From GCA-2719315 sp964448645 (GTDB lineage Bacteria; Bacteroidota; Bacteroidia; Flavobacteriales; Flavobacteriaceae), in assembly GCA_964448645.1 (NCBI GenBank), contig CAYUZY010000075.1, forward strand, positions 1 to 10,022: a stretch of DNA of 10,022 nucleotides. Reading direction: 5' to 3'. Below the pieces are notes generated by a model that was given only the letters and a program-made list of their open reading frames with translations, was not told the DNA's origin and did not search any database. Positions within the stretch are counted from its first letter, which is position 1. Each line of letters opens with the position of its first letter. Position numbers and translations under genes: made by a program. Shown piece after piece: positions 1 to 7,844 of the stretch.

Positions 1-1014
1 CAAAACATTGATCAAATAGGCTTTTTAAATACCCCTATTAGCCTTCCTTTAGACAGTATTATAGAATTAAAGATGTTTAAAGAAAAAACCCTCTTTTCAT
101 GGGCTAACCCTTTTTTTATAAATAATCATCATATTGGTCATGGTTATTATGGTGATTATGAAAACCAAAAATTTAAATTAATAAGTAATGTGCCAAAATC
201 ATTTGAATTTCTTATTAATAAAAATAGAGAAAGTGATACTTTAAATTATTGGTTTAAAGGGATCAAAACTGATTCCTTGAAATTTGAATATCCCATTAAA
301 GACACTATTAAAACTGAATTGGTAAATTTCAAAAATCCAATAAAAGATTCATTAATAATAACTCAAATAACAATAGGAGCCATTGATTTAACTGATATTT
401 TTAAAATTAAATCTAATCTCCCTATAGTTTCATCCGATTCTTCTCTTGTCAAAATCAGAAAAAAGGATTCAACACTTGTCCCTGCTAAAATTAAAATTGA
501 TGAAAATTACGATAGGGTTGAAATTGATTTTAAGCTCATCCCTAATGACATGTATGATATTCAATTACTTCCCAATACTCTAAAAGATTTCTGGGGAAAT
601 ACTCATGATACCCTAAACTATAGGGTATCTACTAAAAAAGTAGAGGATTATGGAAATATTTTTATTCAACTTATATATGAAGATTCATCTGAATTTATTT
701 TAGAATTATTAAAAGATAATAAGGTTATTAGATCATATAATAAATCTGTTGAGGACTCAAATTATTCATTTAAACTTCTTAATCCAGGAAAATATTTTTT
801 AAGGTTAATAAAAGACAATAATAATAATGATAAGTGGGACACAGGAAATTATCTCAAAAAAATTCAGCCAGAAGAAGTAATATATTATCCCTTTGAATTA
901 GAACTTAGAGCAAATTGGGATTTAAATGAAACTTTTAATACAACTCAAAAGTATCTTGATCTTTTAAAAACTCAAACTTCTTCCGATACTTTAAAAGCGA
1001 TTGATGATCAATAG
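1..1014 (+). CDS. Ig-like domain surface protein or lipoprotein, C-terminal part (5' end outside window)
   Basis: The frame is open from the first base, so the methionine at 73 is internal and 337 codons are visible. No signal peptide can be seen because the N-terminus is missing. The sequence resembles Bacteroidota proteins with a bacterial SbsA-type Ig-like domain. Counting from the methionine at 73, residues about 20-90 form a beta-rich stretch with a 'KDTLNYW'-like motif (here SDTLNYW). Residues about 110-188 look like an Ig-like or beta-sandwich unit. Residues 230-290 form a transthyretin-like end with PGKYFLRLIKD, then an acidic Asn-rich loop DNNNNDKWD (248-256) that could bind calcium, then ELRANWDLNETF. 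Proteins of this type are exported, often as lipoproteins; the function is unknown. The last 26 codons or so overlap the oppositely oriented amidase gene. The gene is clearly real; the family assignment is from recognition of sequence style only. Confidence 0.75.
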   Translation, partial: QNIDQIGFLNTPISLPLDSIIELKMFKEKTLFSWANPFFINNHHIGHGYYGDYENQKFKLISNVPKSFEFLINKNRESDTLNYWFKGIKTDSLKFEYPIKDTIKTELVNFKNPIKDSLIITQITIGAIDLTDIFKIKSNLPIVSSDSSLVKIRKKDSTLVPAKIKIDENYDRVEIDFKLIPNDMYDIQLLPNTLKDFWGNTHDTLNYRVSTKKVEDYGNIFIQLIYEDSSEFILELLKDNKVIRSYNKSVEDSNYSFKLLNPGKYFLRLIKDNNNNDKWDTGNYLKKIQPEEVIYYPFELELRANWDLNETFNTTQKYLDLLKTQTSSDTLKAIDDQ

Positions 1015-1714
1015 TAATATTAATATTAGATAATTTGTTAGATAATTTGTCAGATATTAAATTACCAAAATAATCATATACACTAGAATGTCCTGGATAT
1101 AGATTGTTATTTGGGTCTTCACCAATACAATTTACACCAATAGAATAACAGCAATTTTCAATTGCTCTTGCAGGTAAAAGTTTATCCCAAGCATTAATTC
1201 TAGGTGATGGCCAATTTGCAACATAAATTATCAAATCATAATTTTCCTTATTCCTAGACCAAACAGGAAATCTTAAATCGTAACATATTCTAAGACATAT
1301 TTTCCATCCTTTAAATTTAATTATACCCTTGTTTTTTCCTGAGAAATATTTTTTATCCTCTCCAACATATGAGAAAGTATGTCTTTTATCATAAAATTGA
1401 ACTTTACCTAAAGGAGTTACAAATAAAAATCTATTGAAAAATTTACTTTTATCTTTAATAACAATGCTTCCTCCAATAGCTGACTCATACTTTACTGCCA
1501 TTTCTTTCATCCATGCAATTGTTTTACCATCCATTTTTTCATATACATTTTCTGGACTCATAGTAAAACCAGTTGAAAACATTTCAGGCAATAAAATAAT
1601 ATCAACCTTATTGTTTATCTGTTCTAATCTTTTTGTTATTTGATTTATATTTTTAGAAATATCTTTCCAAAATATATTTGTCTGAATTAAAGAAATTGAC
1701 AATTCAGGTTTCAT
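935..1714 (-). CDS. Nitrilase-superfamily omega-amidase (YafV-like)
   Basis: This 259-residue carbon-nitrogen hydrolase carries the full Glu-Lys-Cys triad: E44 in LLPEMFSTGFTM, K110 in YDKRHTFSYVGE, and C144 in RICYDLRFPVWSRN. These motifs match the YafV / omega-amidase branch, which hydrolyses the amide of 2-oxoglutaramate (and 2-oxosuccinamate) to 2-oxoglutarate (or oxaloacetate) and ammonia. It is cytoplasmic, with no signal peptide. The C-terminal FEFLKDQDTF motif is also characteristic, so the 3' end overlapping the Ig-like gene is real coding sequence. The length is normal for the family. The ATG at 1712-1714 lies 8 bp after the sdhB stop, with no ribosome binding site, so the gene is most likely translated as the last gene of the sdh transcript. 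A four-residue KLSN duplication lies near residues 223-230. Substrate is inferred from the family, not shown. Confidence 0.9.
   Translation of the reverse strand: MKPELSISLIQTNIFWKDISKNINQITKRLEQINNKVDIILLPEMFSTGFTMSPENVYEKMDGKTIAWMKEMAVKYESAIGGSIVIKDKSKFFNRFLFVTPLGKVQFYDKRHTFSYVGEDKKYFSGKNKGIIKFKGWKICLRICYDLRFPVWSRNKENYDLIIYVANWPSPRINAWDKLLPARAIENCCYSIGVNCIGEDPNNNLYPGHSSVYDYFGNLISDKLSNKLSNINITIDHQSLLKYRKKFEFLKDQDTFELY
1026..1049. repeat. Perfect 12-bp tandem duplication inside the amidase gene
   Basis: TTAGATAATTTG occurs twice back to back (1026-1037 and 1038-1049). On the coding (minus) strand it is in frame and encodes KLSN-KLSN in the loop before the C-terminal strand (INITID). Twelve bases keep the frame, so the protein is only lengthened by four residues, away from the catalytic motifs. 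Confidence 0.85.
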
Positions 1715-1722
1715 AAAAAAAA

Positions 1723-2469
1723 TTAATCTTTTAAACTTGCAACTAAATATTCTCTATTCAATCTTGCAATATTTTCAAGAGATATGCCTTTAGGACATTC
1801 TACTTCACAAGCACCAGTATTTGTGCAATTTCCAAAACATTCTTCGTCCATTTGATTAACCATATTTAAAACTCTATCTGTAGCTTCAACTTTGCCCTGA
1901 GGTAATAAAGAATACTGGGAAACTTTTGCTGAAACAAATAACATGGCAGATGCATTTTTACATGATGCTACACAAGCTCCACATCCTATACAAATTGCAG
2001 CATCAAAAGCCTTATCAGCATCATGTTTATCAATAGGTATAGCATTTGCATCTTGCGTATTTCCAGAAGTGTTAACACTTACAAATCCTCCTGCTTGTTG
2101 AATTCTATCAAATGATGAACGATCAACAATTAAATCCTTAATTACAGGAAAAGCTTTCGCTCTAAATGGTTCAATAATTATAGTATCTCCATCTTTAAAT
2201 TTTCTCATATGAAGTTGACAAGTAGTAACAAGTCTATCTGGACCATGAGCTTCACCATTAATAAACATCGAACACATACCACAAATTCCTTCTCTACAAT
2301 CATGATCAAAAGAGACTGGATCAATTCCTTTAGAAATTAAATTTTCATTTAAAACGTCCATCATTTCAAGAAAAGACATATCAGGAGAAATATTAGAAAT
2401 TGGGTAAGTTTCTATTCTTCCTTTTTCATCTTTTCCTGATTGTCTCCATACTTTTAAAATTAAATCCAT
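1723..2469 (-). CDS. sdhB: Succinate dehydrogenase / fumarate reductase iron-sulfur subunit
   Basis: This 248-residue subunit passes electrons from the flavoprotein to the membrane cytochrome b through three iron-sulfur clusters. The N-terminal ferredoxin-like domain has [2Fe-2S] ligands C58, C63, C66 (DCREGICGMC) and C84 (TTCQLH). The C-terminal domain has CIGCGACVASC (C160, C163, C166, C170) and C215, C221, C225-Pro. By analogy with E. coli SdhB, C160/C163/C166/C225 bind [4Fe-4S] and C170/C215/C221 bind [3Fe-4S]. C211 is an additional cysteine. The length and the inserted loop at about residues 125-155 fit the Bacteroidota type. It starts 16 bp after the sdhA stop and is followed 8 bp later by the amidase. 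The gap after it is a run of eight T on the coding strand. Confidence 0.97.
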   Translation of the reverse strand: MDLILKVWRQSGKDEKGRIETYPISNISPDMSFLEMMDVLNENLISKGIDPVSFDHDCREGICGMCSMFINGEAHGPDRLVTTCQLHMRKFKDGDTIIIEPFRAKAFPVIKDLIVDRSSFDRIQQAGGFVSVNTSGNTQDANAIPIDKHDADKAFDAAICIGCGACVASCKNASAMLFVSAKVSQYSLLPQGKVEATDRVLNMVNQMDEECFGNCTNTGACEVECPKGISLENIARLNREYLVASLKD

Positions 2470-2485
2470 TTATAATAATTTATTT

Positions 2486-4489
2486 TTATTTGTAAGATCT
2501 TGTTTTCACCTCAATTTCTTCAAAATTAAGTTTTTCTTTAATTAATTTGGATTTAGAGGGTTCTCCTTTATGCTCCCATACAGAAACAAAAGTAAAATTT
2601 CTATCATCTCTAACAGCTTCTCCTTCAGAAGTTTGAGATTCTTCCCTGAAATGTCCTCCACAAGACTCAGTTCTTTCAAGTCCATCTTTTGCAAAAAGTT
2701 CACCTAATTCTAGAAAATCAGCAAGTCTTCCAGCTTTTGCTAGCTCTTCATTATACTCATTAGCAGATCCTGGAACTTTAACATTTTTATAAAAATCATT
2801 TCTTAATTGTTTAATTTCTTTCATAGCCTCTTTCAAACCTTTTTCATTTCTTGACATTCCACATTTATTCCACATTATTTTTCCTAACTTTTTATGATAA
2901 TAATCAACTGAATTCTTTCCTTTATTATTTATAAATAAATTGGTTTGACTTTCAACCATTTTTTCAGCTTTTTCAAATTCCGGTTGATTAGTTGAAATTT
3001 TACCTGTTCTTATATCATCAGCTAAATAATCACCAATTGTATATGGTAAGACAAAATATCCATCTGCTAATCCTTGCATTAAAGCTGAAGCCCCTAATCT
3101 ATTAGCTCCATGATCTGAAAAATTAGCTTCTCCAATAGAATAACAACCAGGAATCGATGTCATTAAATTATAATCTACCCATGTTCCTCCCATGGTATAA
3201 TGAACTGCAGGATAAATCATCATTGGAGTTTCATAAGGATTTTGATCAACAATTTTTTCATACATCTGAAACAAATTACCATACTTAGATCTTATAACAT
3301 CTTGACCTAATTTTTTTACTAATGTCTTATCATTTTCATCAAGACCTTTAACATGAGCTTGTTCTTTTCCATACCTTATAATTGCAGAAGAAAAATCAAG
3401 ATAAACAGCTTCTCCTGTTTTATTTACTCCATAACCCTCATCACATCTTTCTTTAGCAGCTCTAGAAGCAACATCTCTAGGAACCAAATTACCAAAAGCA
3501 GGATATCTTCTCTCTAGATAATAATCTCTATTTTCTTCATTTATTTGAGTTGGTTTTAGTTTCCCCTCTCTAATAAGTTTAACATCCTTCATATTTTTTG
3601 GGACCCATATCCTTCCATCATTTCTTAATGATTCAGACATTAGAGTAAGTTTAGATTGATAGTCCCCTGAAACTGGAATACAAGTAGGGTGAATTTGAGT
3701 AAAACAAGGATTTGCAAAATGGGCTCCTTTTTTATAAATTTTCCATGCTGCTGAAACATTACTTCCCATAGCATTAGTAGATAAGAAAAATACATTGCCA
3801 TAACCACCAGATGCAATCACTACTGCATGAGCTCCATGTCTTTCAAGCTTTCCCGTAATTAAATTCTTTGCAATAATTCCTCTTGCTTTTCCATCAATTA
3901 AAACTATATCCATCATCTCATGTCTATTATACATTTTAATCTGTCCCCTTCCTATTTGTCTATTCATTGCAGAATATGCACCTAATAACAACTGCTGTCC
4001 GGTTTGACCTTTTGCATAAAAAGTTCTTGAAACTAATACTCCGCCAAATGATCTATTATCTAATAATCCACCATAATCTCTAGCAAAAGGAACTCCTTGA
4101 GCAACACATTGGTCAATAATATTAGTTGATACTTCAGCTAAACGATACACATTTGCCTCTCTAGATCTATAATCCCCCCCTTTAATTGTATCATAAAACA
4201 ATCTGTAGGTTGAATCACCATCCCCTTGATAATTTTTTGCGGCATTTATTCCTCCTTGAGCTGCAATAGAATGAGCTCTTCTTGGAGAATCTTGAAAACA
4301 AAAAGTTTTAACATTATAGCCTAGTTCAGCTAAAGTAGCAGAAGCTGATGCCCCTGCTAAACCAGTTCCCACAACTATAATATCAATTAATCTCTTATTT
4401 GCCGGACTAATAAGGTTTATATCGCTTTTATGATTAGTCCATTTTTCAGAAATTGGCCCTTTTGGAATTTTAGATTTTAAAACTGTCAT
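2486..4489 (-). CDS. sdhA: Succinate dehydrogenase / fumarate reductase flavoprotein subunit
   Basis: This 667-residue catalytic subunit oxidises succinate to fumarate (or the reverse) on the cytoplasmic side of the inner membrane. The FAD dinucleotide-binding motif VVGTGLAGASAS is at residues 39-50. The histidine expected to carry covalent FAD is H73 (RRAHSIAAQGGINAA). Active-site residues expected from the family are all present: H267 (QIHPTC), R338 (VPRDVASR, the proton-shuttle arginine), H430 (VHYTMGG) and R464 (GANRLGAS). The C-terminal helical region ends in ESCGGHFREE and KTRSYK. The length and the long N-terminal extension before the FAD motif are typical of Bacteroidota. The ATG is 3 bp after the sdhC stop, so translation is probably coupled. 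Whether it runs mainly as dehydrogenase or as fumarate reductase cannot be decided from sequence. Confidence 0.98.
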   Translation of the reverse strand: MTVLKSKIPKGPISEKWTNHKSDINLISPANKRLIDIIVVGTGLAGASASATLAELGYNVKTFCFQDSPRRAHSIAAQGGINAAKNYQGDGDSTYRLFYDTIKGGDYRSREANVYRLAEVSTNIIDQCVAQGVPFARDYGGLLDNRSFGGVLVSRTFYAKGQTGQQLLLGAYSAMNRQIGRGQIKMYNRHEMMDIVLIDGKARGIIAKNLITGKLERHGAHAVVIASGGYGNVFFLSTNAMGSNVSAAWKIYKKGAHFANPCFTQIHPTCIPVSGDYQSKLTLMSESLRNDGRIWVPKNMKDVKLIREGKLKPTQINEENRDYYLERRYPAFGNLVPRDVASRAAKERCDEGYGVNKTGEAVYLDFSSAIIRYGKEQAHVKGLDENDKTLVKKLGQDVIRSKYGNLFQMYEKIVDQNPYETPMMIYPAVHYTMGGTWVDYNLMTSIPGCYSIGEANFSDHGANRLGASALMQGLADGYFVLPYTIGDYLADDIRTGKISTNQPEFEKAEKMVESQTNLFINNKGKNSVDYYHKKLGKIMWNKCGMSRNEKGLKEAMKEIKQLRNDFYKNVKVPGSANEYNEELAKAGRLADFLELGELFAKDGLERTESCGGHFREESQTSEGEAVRDDRNFTFVSVWEHKGEPSKSKLIKEKLNFEEIEVKTRSYK

Positions 4490-4492
4490 CTT

Positions 4493-5149
4493 CTATATTT
4501 TTAAATGATGAAAAATGGCTATAAATATAAACCCCAATGGAATTATTATCGAAAACCCATTTGCAAATAATTTTAATGCAGAGGAGTATTTGTTATTAAA
4601 TCCTATAGATTGAAAAGATGAGGAAAAACCATGATACAAATGCAAGGCTAAAAAAACAAAGGATATGGAATAAATTATTGTTCTGACTGGACTTTCAAAT
4701 TTGTGAACTAGTTCCTCATAATATCTTTCTTGATTTAAAGGTAAAGCTTCAACATATTTATAATTTATTTCTGGAATCCAAAAATCATAAAAATGAAGAC
4801 CTAAAAATGAAAGAATAACAATACCGGAATATATCATATTCCTTGATAACCAGGTCGAGTTTGAACTTCCTTTAAAACTTACATAATTTGTATCTCTAGA
4901 ATTTCTATTAATATATTCTAAAACAAATCCCATTACAAAATGAAAAACAACACCAAAAATTAAAATAGGTTGAAGAATAAATTGAACTATAAAATTATTT
5001 CCCATAAAATGAGAAATCTCATTAAATATGTTTTCACTAAATACTGAAGTTAAATTAATTGTAAAATGTTGAGTTAAAAAAACAACTAAAAATAAACCTG
5101 AAAGAGCCATTGAAACCTTTCGAATAATTGAAGATGTTCTTAAACTCAT
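4493..5149 (-). CDS. sdhC: Succinate dehydrogenase cytochrome b subunit (single five-helix membrane anchor)
   Basis: This 218-residue integral membrane protein anchors SdhAB and reduces quinone. Hydrophobic segments lie near residues 13-35, 55-78, 105-122, 156-177 and 197-214, the five-helix layout of the B-type enzymes, which use one fused anchor instead of SdhC plus SdhD. Candidate haem ligands are H28 (TQHFTINL), H70 (VVFHFVMGF), H119 (GLHFYDFW) and H170 or H173 (LALHLYHGF). This is consistent with two b haems, and menaquinone is the likely acceptor in this phylum. The 50-odd residues between helices 3 and 4 form a polar loop (IPEINYKYVEALP...). It is the first gene of the operon; the ATG at 5147-5149 is 16 bp downstream of a strong promoter match. 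No sdhD is expected. Confidence 0.95.
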   Translation of the reverse strand: MSLRTSSIIRKVSMALSGLFLVVFLTQHFTINLTSVFSENIFNEISHFMGNNFIVQFILQPILIFGVVFHFVMGFVLEYINRNSRDTNYVSFKGSSNSTWLSRNMIYSGIVILSFLGLHFYDFWIPEINYKYVEALPLNQERYYEELVHKFESPVRTIIYSISFVFLALHLYHGFSSSFQSIGFNNKYSSALKLFANGFSIIIPLGFIFIAIFHHLKI

Positions 5150-5165
5150 AATTATTTTTATTTTA

Positions 5166-5195
5166 CAAAATTAAGTCATAATGCTTTATACTCAA
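5166..5195 (-). promoter_or_regulatory. Promoter of the sdhCAB-amidase operon (Bacteroidota type)
   Basis: On the minus strand, TTG (5195-5193), a 19-bp spacer and TAATTTTG (5173-5166) match the Bacteroidota sigma-A consensus TTG-N17-23-TAnnTTTG exactly. The box ends 16 bases before the sdhC ATG, which predicts a transcript with a leader of only about ten bases. It is the only full match in the 139-bp intergenic region for this direction. Confidence 0.7.
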
Positions 5196-5240
5196 CCTCA
5201 ATTTTAATTTTTATTGACAAACTATTCTTATTTTTATATG

Positions 5241-5279
5241 TTAATTTGATTTAAATAAATAAAATTCAAATTAGATTTT
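5241..5279 (+). promoter_or_regulatory. Candidate promoter elements for pepP (two overlapping possibilities)
   Basis: Two one-mismatch versions of TAnnTTTG lie ahead of pepP: TTAATTTG at 5241-5248 (with a TTG at 5214-5216, spacer 24) and TAGATTTT at 5272-5279 (with TTG at 5246-5248, spacer 23). Neither is a perfect match and they cannot both be the main promoter. The rest of 5150-5288 is AT-rich with no recognisable operator or hairpin. Confidence 0.35.
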
Positions 5280-5288
5280 CAATAAAAA

Positions 5289-6581
5289 ATGAGATACACA
5301 CCACTATCATCCAAATTTTATAAACTAAACAGAAAGAACTTTATGTCTTCAATGAAAAGCAAAAGCTTAGCAATATTCAATTCCAATGATATATATCCAA
5401 TTGGTGCTGATAGTACTTTTCCTTTTCAACAACATAGAGACATTTTTTATTTAAGTGGAATAGATCAAGAAGAATCTATTTTGATTCTGTTTCCAGATGC
5501 AATAAATAAAAACCATAAAGAAATTCTATTCATAAAAAAAACAAGTAAAAATCTAATGATATGGGAAGGTGAAAAATTAAATAAAAAGCAAGCTCAAAAT
5601 ATAAGTGGAATTTCATCAATATATTGGTTAAATAAATTTGAAGATATGTTTAAATCTTTATGTTCTGAGTGTGAAACATTTTACTTTAATACAAATGAGC
5701 ATTATAGGCAAAATGTAGAAACCCAAACAAGGGAAGATCGATTTATTATTGACTGCAAAGAAAAATATCCCGCTCATAAAACTGAGAAAAGTAATCCAAT
5801 CCTTCAAAAATTAAGATCAATTAAATCCAATGAAGAAATATCTCAAATTCAAACTGCTTGTAACATAACTGAAAAAGGTTTTAGGAGAATTCTTAATTAT
5901 GTGAAACCTGGAGTATGGGAATATGAAATTGAAGCAGAATTTTCTCATGAATTTCTTAAAAACAAATCAAAAGGGTTTGCTTATTCTCCTATTATAGCTA
6001 CAGGAAAAAACTCAAATGTTCTTCATTATATTCAAAATAATAAACAATGTAAAAAAGGGGATGTTTTACTTTTAGATGTTGGAGCAGAATACGGAAATTA
6101 TTCTAGTGACATGACTAGAACAATTCCTGTTTCTGGAAAATTCACAACTTTTCAAAAAAAAATATATCAGTCTGTATTAAAGGTTAAAAATGAAGCTACT
6201 AAAATGCTTGTGCCTGGAGCAAAATGGACTGAATATCATAAAGAAGTAGGTAAAATGATGACTTCAGAACTAATTAAATTAAAGCTAATTGATAAAGTTG
6301 ACATAAAAAATCAAAATCCTAAAAAACCCGCTTATAAAAAATATTTCATGCATGGAACTTCTCATCATTTGGGACTTGATACTCATGATTATGGTCTTTT
6401 AGATTTACCCATGGAAGCTAGTATGGTATTTACAGTTGAGCCCGGTATATATATTCCAGAAGAAAAAATTGGTATTCGTTTAGAAGATGATGTAGTAATT
6501 CAAAAAAAAGGTTCTCCAATTAACCTAATGAAAAATATTCCAATAGAAATTCAAGAAATTGAAGATCTAATGAATAGTTAA
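5289..6581 (+). CDS. pepP: Xaa-Pro aminopeptidase (aminopeptidase P)
   Basis: This 430-residue cytoplasmic M24B metallopeptidase removes an N-terminal residue when the second is proline. The N-terminal creatinase-like domain (about 1-170) carries NSNDIYPIGADSTFPFQQHR and YLSGIDQEES, as is usual in Bacteroidota PepP. The C-terminal pita-bread domain (about 175-425) has the five dinuclear metal ligands D263 (LLDVGAEY), D274 (SSDMTRT), H359 (GTSHHLGLDTHD), E384 (TVEPGIY) and E399 (GIRLEDD), plus H246 and H366, which match the substrate-binding histidines of E. coli PepP. The start fits the family N-terminus (MRYTPLSSKF). It is transcribed divergently from the sdh operon and ends only 8 bp from the convergent MFS gene, leaving no room for a separate terminator. 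It appears intact. Confidence 0.95.
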   Translation: MRYTPLSSKFYKLNRKNFMSSMKSKSLAIFNSNDIYPIGADSTFPFQQHRDIFYLSGIDQEESILILFPDAINKNHKEILFIKKTSKNLMIWEGEKLNKKQAQNISGISSIYWLNKFEDMFKSLCSECETFYFNTNEHYRQNVETQTREDRFIIDCKEKYPAHKTEKSNPILQKLRSIKSNEEISQIQTACNITEKGFRRILNYVKPGVWEYEIEAEFSHEFLKNKSKGFAYSPIIATGKNSNVLHYIQNNKQCKKGDVLLLDVGAEYGNYSSDMTRTIPVSGKFTTFQKKIYQSVLKVKNEATKMLVPGAKWTEYHKEVGKMMTSELIKLKLIDKVDIKNQNPKKPAYKKYFMHGTSHHLGLDTHDYGLLDLPMEASMVFTVEPGIYIPEEKIGIRLEDDVVIQKKGSPINLMKNIPIEIQEIEDLMNS

Positions 6582-6589
6582 TATTTCCT

Positions 6590-7798
6590 TTAAGTACTAA
6601 CTACTTTAACTTTTCTCTGCCAAAAATATAAAATAGTAAATAGTAGGATTAAAATACCTGGAAAACCTATCATTAGAGAAAGCGTTGACTGGCCTGCAGC
6701 AAGCTCCATGGCATCACCAGTTAAACCAAGAGCTTGTTGATCAACTCTTGCGCTATCAATCCAGCTTCCTATTATAGGTTGAAAAATTGAGGTTGAAAAC
6801 ATTCCTACAGCTCCAACTATTGACATTCCAAAGGCTCCACTTGAAGGTATTTTTTCTGCAACGAAACCAATCATATTAGGCCAAAAATAAGTTACCCCTA
6901 GAGCAAATAAAATTGCTGCAACATAAACCATTGATCCTGTTTGGGTAGATAATAAATAAATTCCTAATGCTGCAGTTACTGCTCCTCCCAAAAGAACTCC
7001 AGTTTGATCAAATTTATGAACTAATTCTCCTCCCCAATATCTTGCTACTGCCATAATTCCAGTAATTAAAGCTAAAACGATCATTGGATGTGCTCCACTA
7101 TTACTTAAAATTAAACTTGTCCATTGTTGAGGTCCAAATTCTGAAATAGCTGTAAATGCCATGCATCCAGAAATAAAAATAAATAAAGGGCTAAACATTG
7201 CTTTAATATTCTTGCTTATATTATGGATTTCTTCGATTTTAGGTTTAGGAAATTGCTGTCCTAAAAATAAGTAAACATATATTAAAGTTGGAATCATAAT
7301 TACCCATATCTGAGATTCCCAACTCATATTAAAATCAGTCATGAATTTTGAAATTAGTGCACCTATAACAATACCTCCTGGAAACCACATATGAAATCTG
7401 TTTAATAAAGTATTCATTGTTTTACCAGTATAAGCATCAGCAATCATAGGGTTACATGCAGCCTCAGTACATCCATTTCCTATACCAATTAATAATGTTG
7501 AAATTAAAAGACCTATATAACCCCCTGAATAAATAGTTAAAACTATACCAAAGGTATGAGCTAAAAAAGCAAACTGCATAATTCTTTTAGGTCCAATTGT
7601 TTGATAAAAAATTCCTCCTAAAACCATAGAAATAGGAAAACCTAAAAACCACATAGAGTTAATAAATCCTAATTGTTGAGCAGATAAACTGAAAGTATCT
7701 GCTAATTGAGGTAAAATTCCTGCTCTAATACTAAAAGAAAATGCTGTAGTAATAAGTGCAAAACAACTTCCATAAAATAATCTATTACTATTTTTCAT
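6590..7798 (-). CDS. Major facilitator superfamily transporter, FHS/FucP-like
   Basis: This 402-residue inner-membrane protein has twelve predicted helices, near residues 8-28, 44-64, 74-91, 95-115, 137-153, 163-181, 201-220, 236-254, 268-284, 289-308, 320-341 and 374-392. Two six-helix halves are separated by a charged loop (182-200). GFPISMVLGGIFYQTIGPKR fits the loop between helices 2 and 3 of the superfamily. The stretch GNGCTEAACNPMIADAY with NRFHMWFPGG recalls the sugar transporters of the FucP family, so a sugar or other small polar substrate is possible but not established. A polar loop of about 30 residues lies before the last helix. The ATG at 7796-7798 is 46 bp downstream of the SCO gene with no promoter match between, so the two are probably one transcript. 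Substrate unknown. Confidence 0.85.
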   Translation of the reverse strand: MKNSNRLFYGSCFALITTAFSFSIRAGILPQLADTFSLSAQQLGFINSMWFLGFPISMVLGGIFYQTIGPKRIMQFAFLAHTFGIVLTIYSGGYIGLLISTLLIGIGNGCTEAACNPMIADAYTGKTMNTLLNRFHMWFPGGIVIGALISKFMTDFNMSWESQIWVIMIPTLIYVYLFLGQQFPKPKIEEIHNISKNIKAMFSPLFIFISGCMAFTAISEFGPQQWTSLILSNSGAHPMIVLALITGIMAVARYWGGELVHKFDQTGVLLGGAVTAALGIYLLSTQTGSMVYVAAILFALGVTYFWPNMIGFVAEKIPSSGAFGMSIVGAVGMFSTSIFQPIIGSWIDSARVDQQALGLTGDAMELAAGQSTLSLMIGFPGILILLFTILYFWQRKVKVVST

Positions 7799-7844
7799 GA
7801 TTCTTAAAGGGTTTTTATTAAGCGTAAGATATATATTTTTTTTA

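Noticed and set aside
1434..1643. Plus-strand open frame of 69 codons
   Set aside because: It lies wholly antisense inside the amidase gene, which has its complete catalytic motifs, and the peptide has no recognisable features.
4493..5149. Missing sdhD as a sign of an incomplete complex
   Set aside because: The B-type enzyme of Bacteroidota uses one five-helix cytochrome b anchor, which is present, so the operon is complete.
6581..6590. Expected bidirectional terminator between pepP and the MFS gene
   Set aside because: Only 8 bp separate the stops and I see no GC-rich hairpin with a T-tract there.
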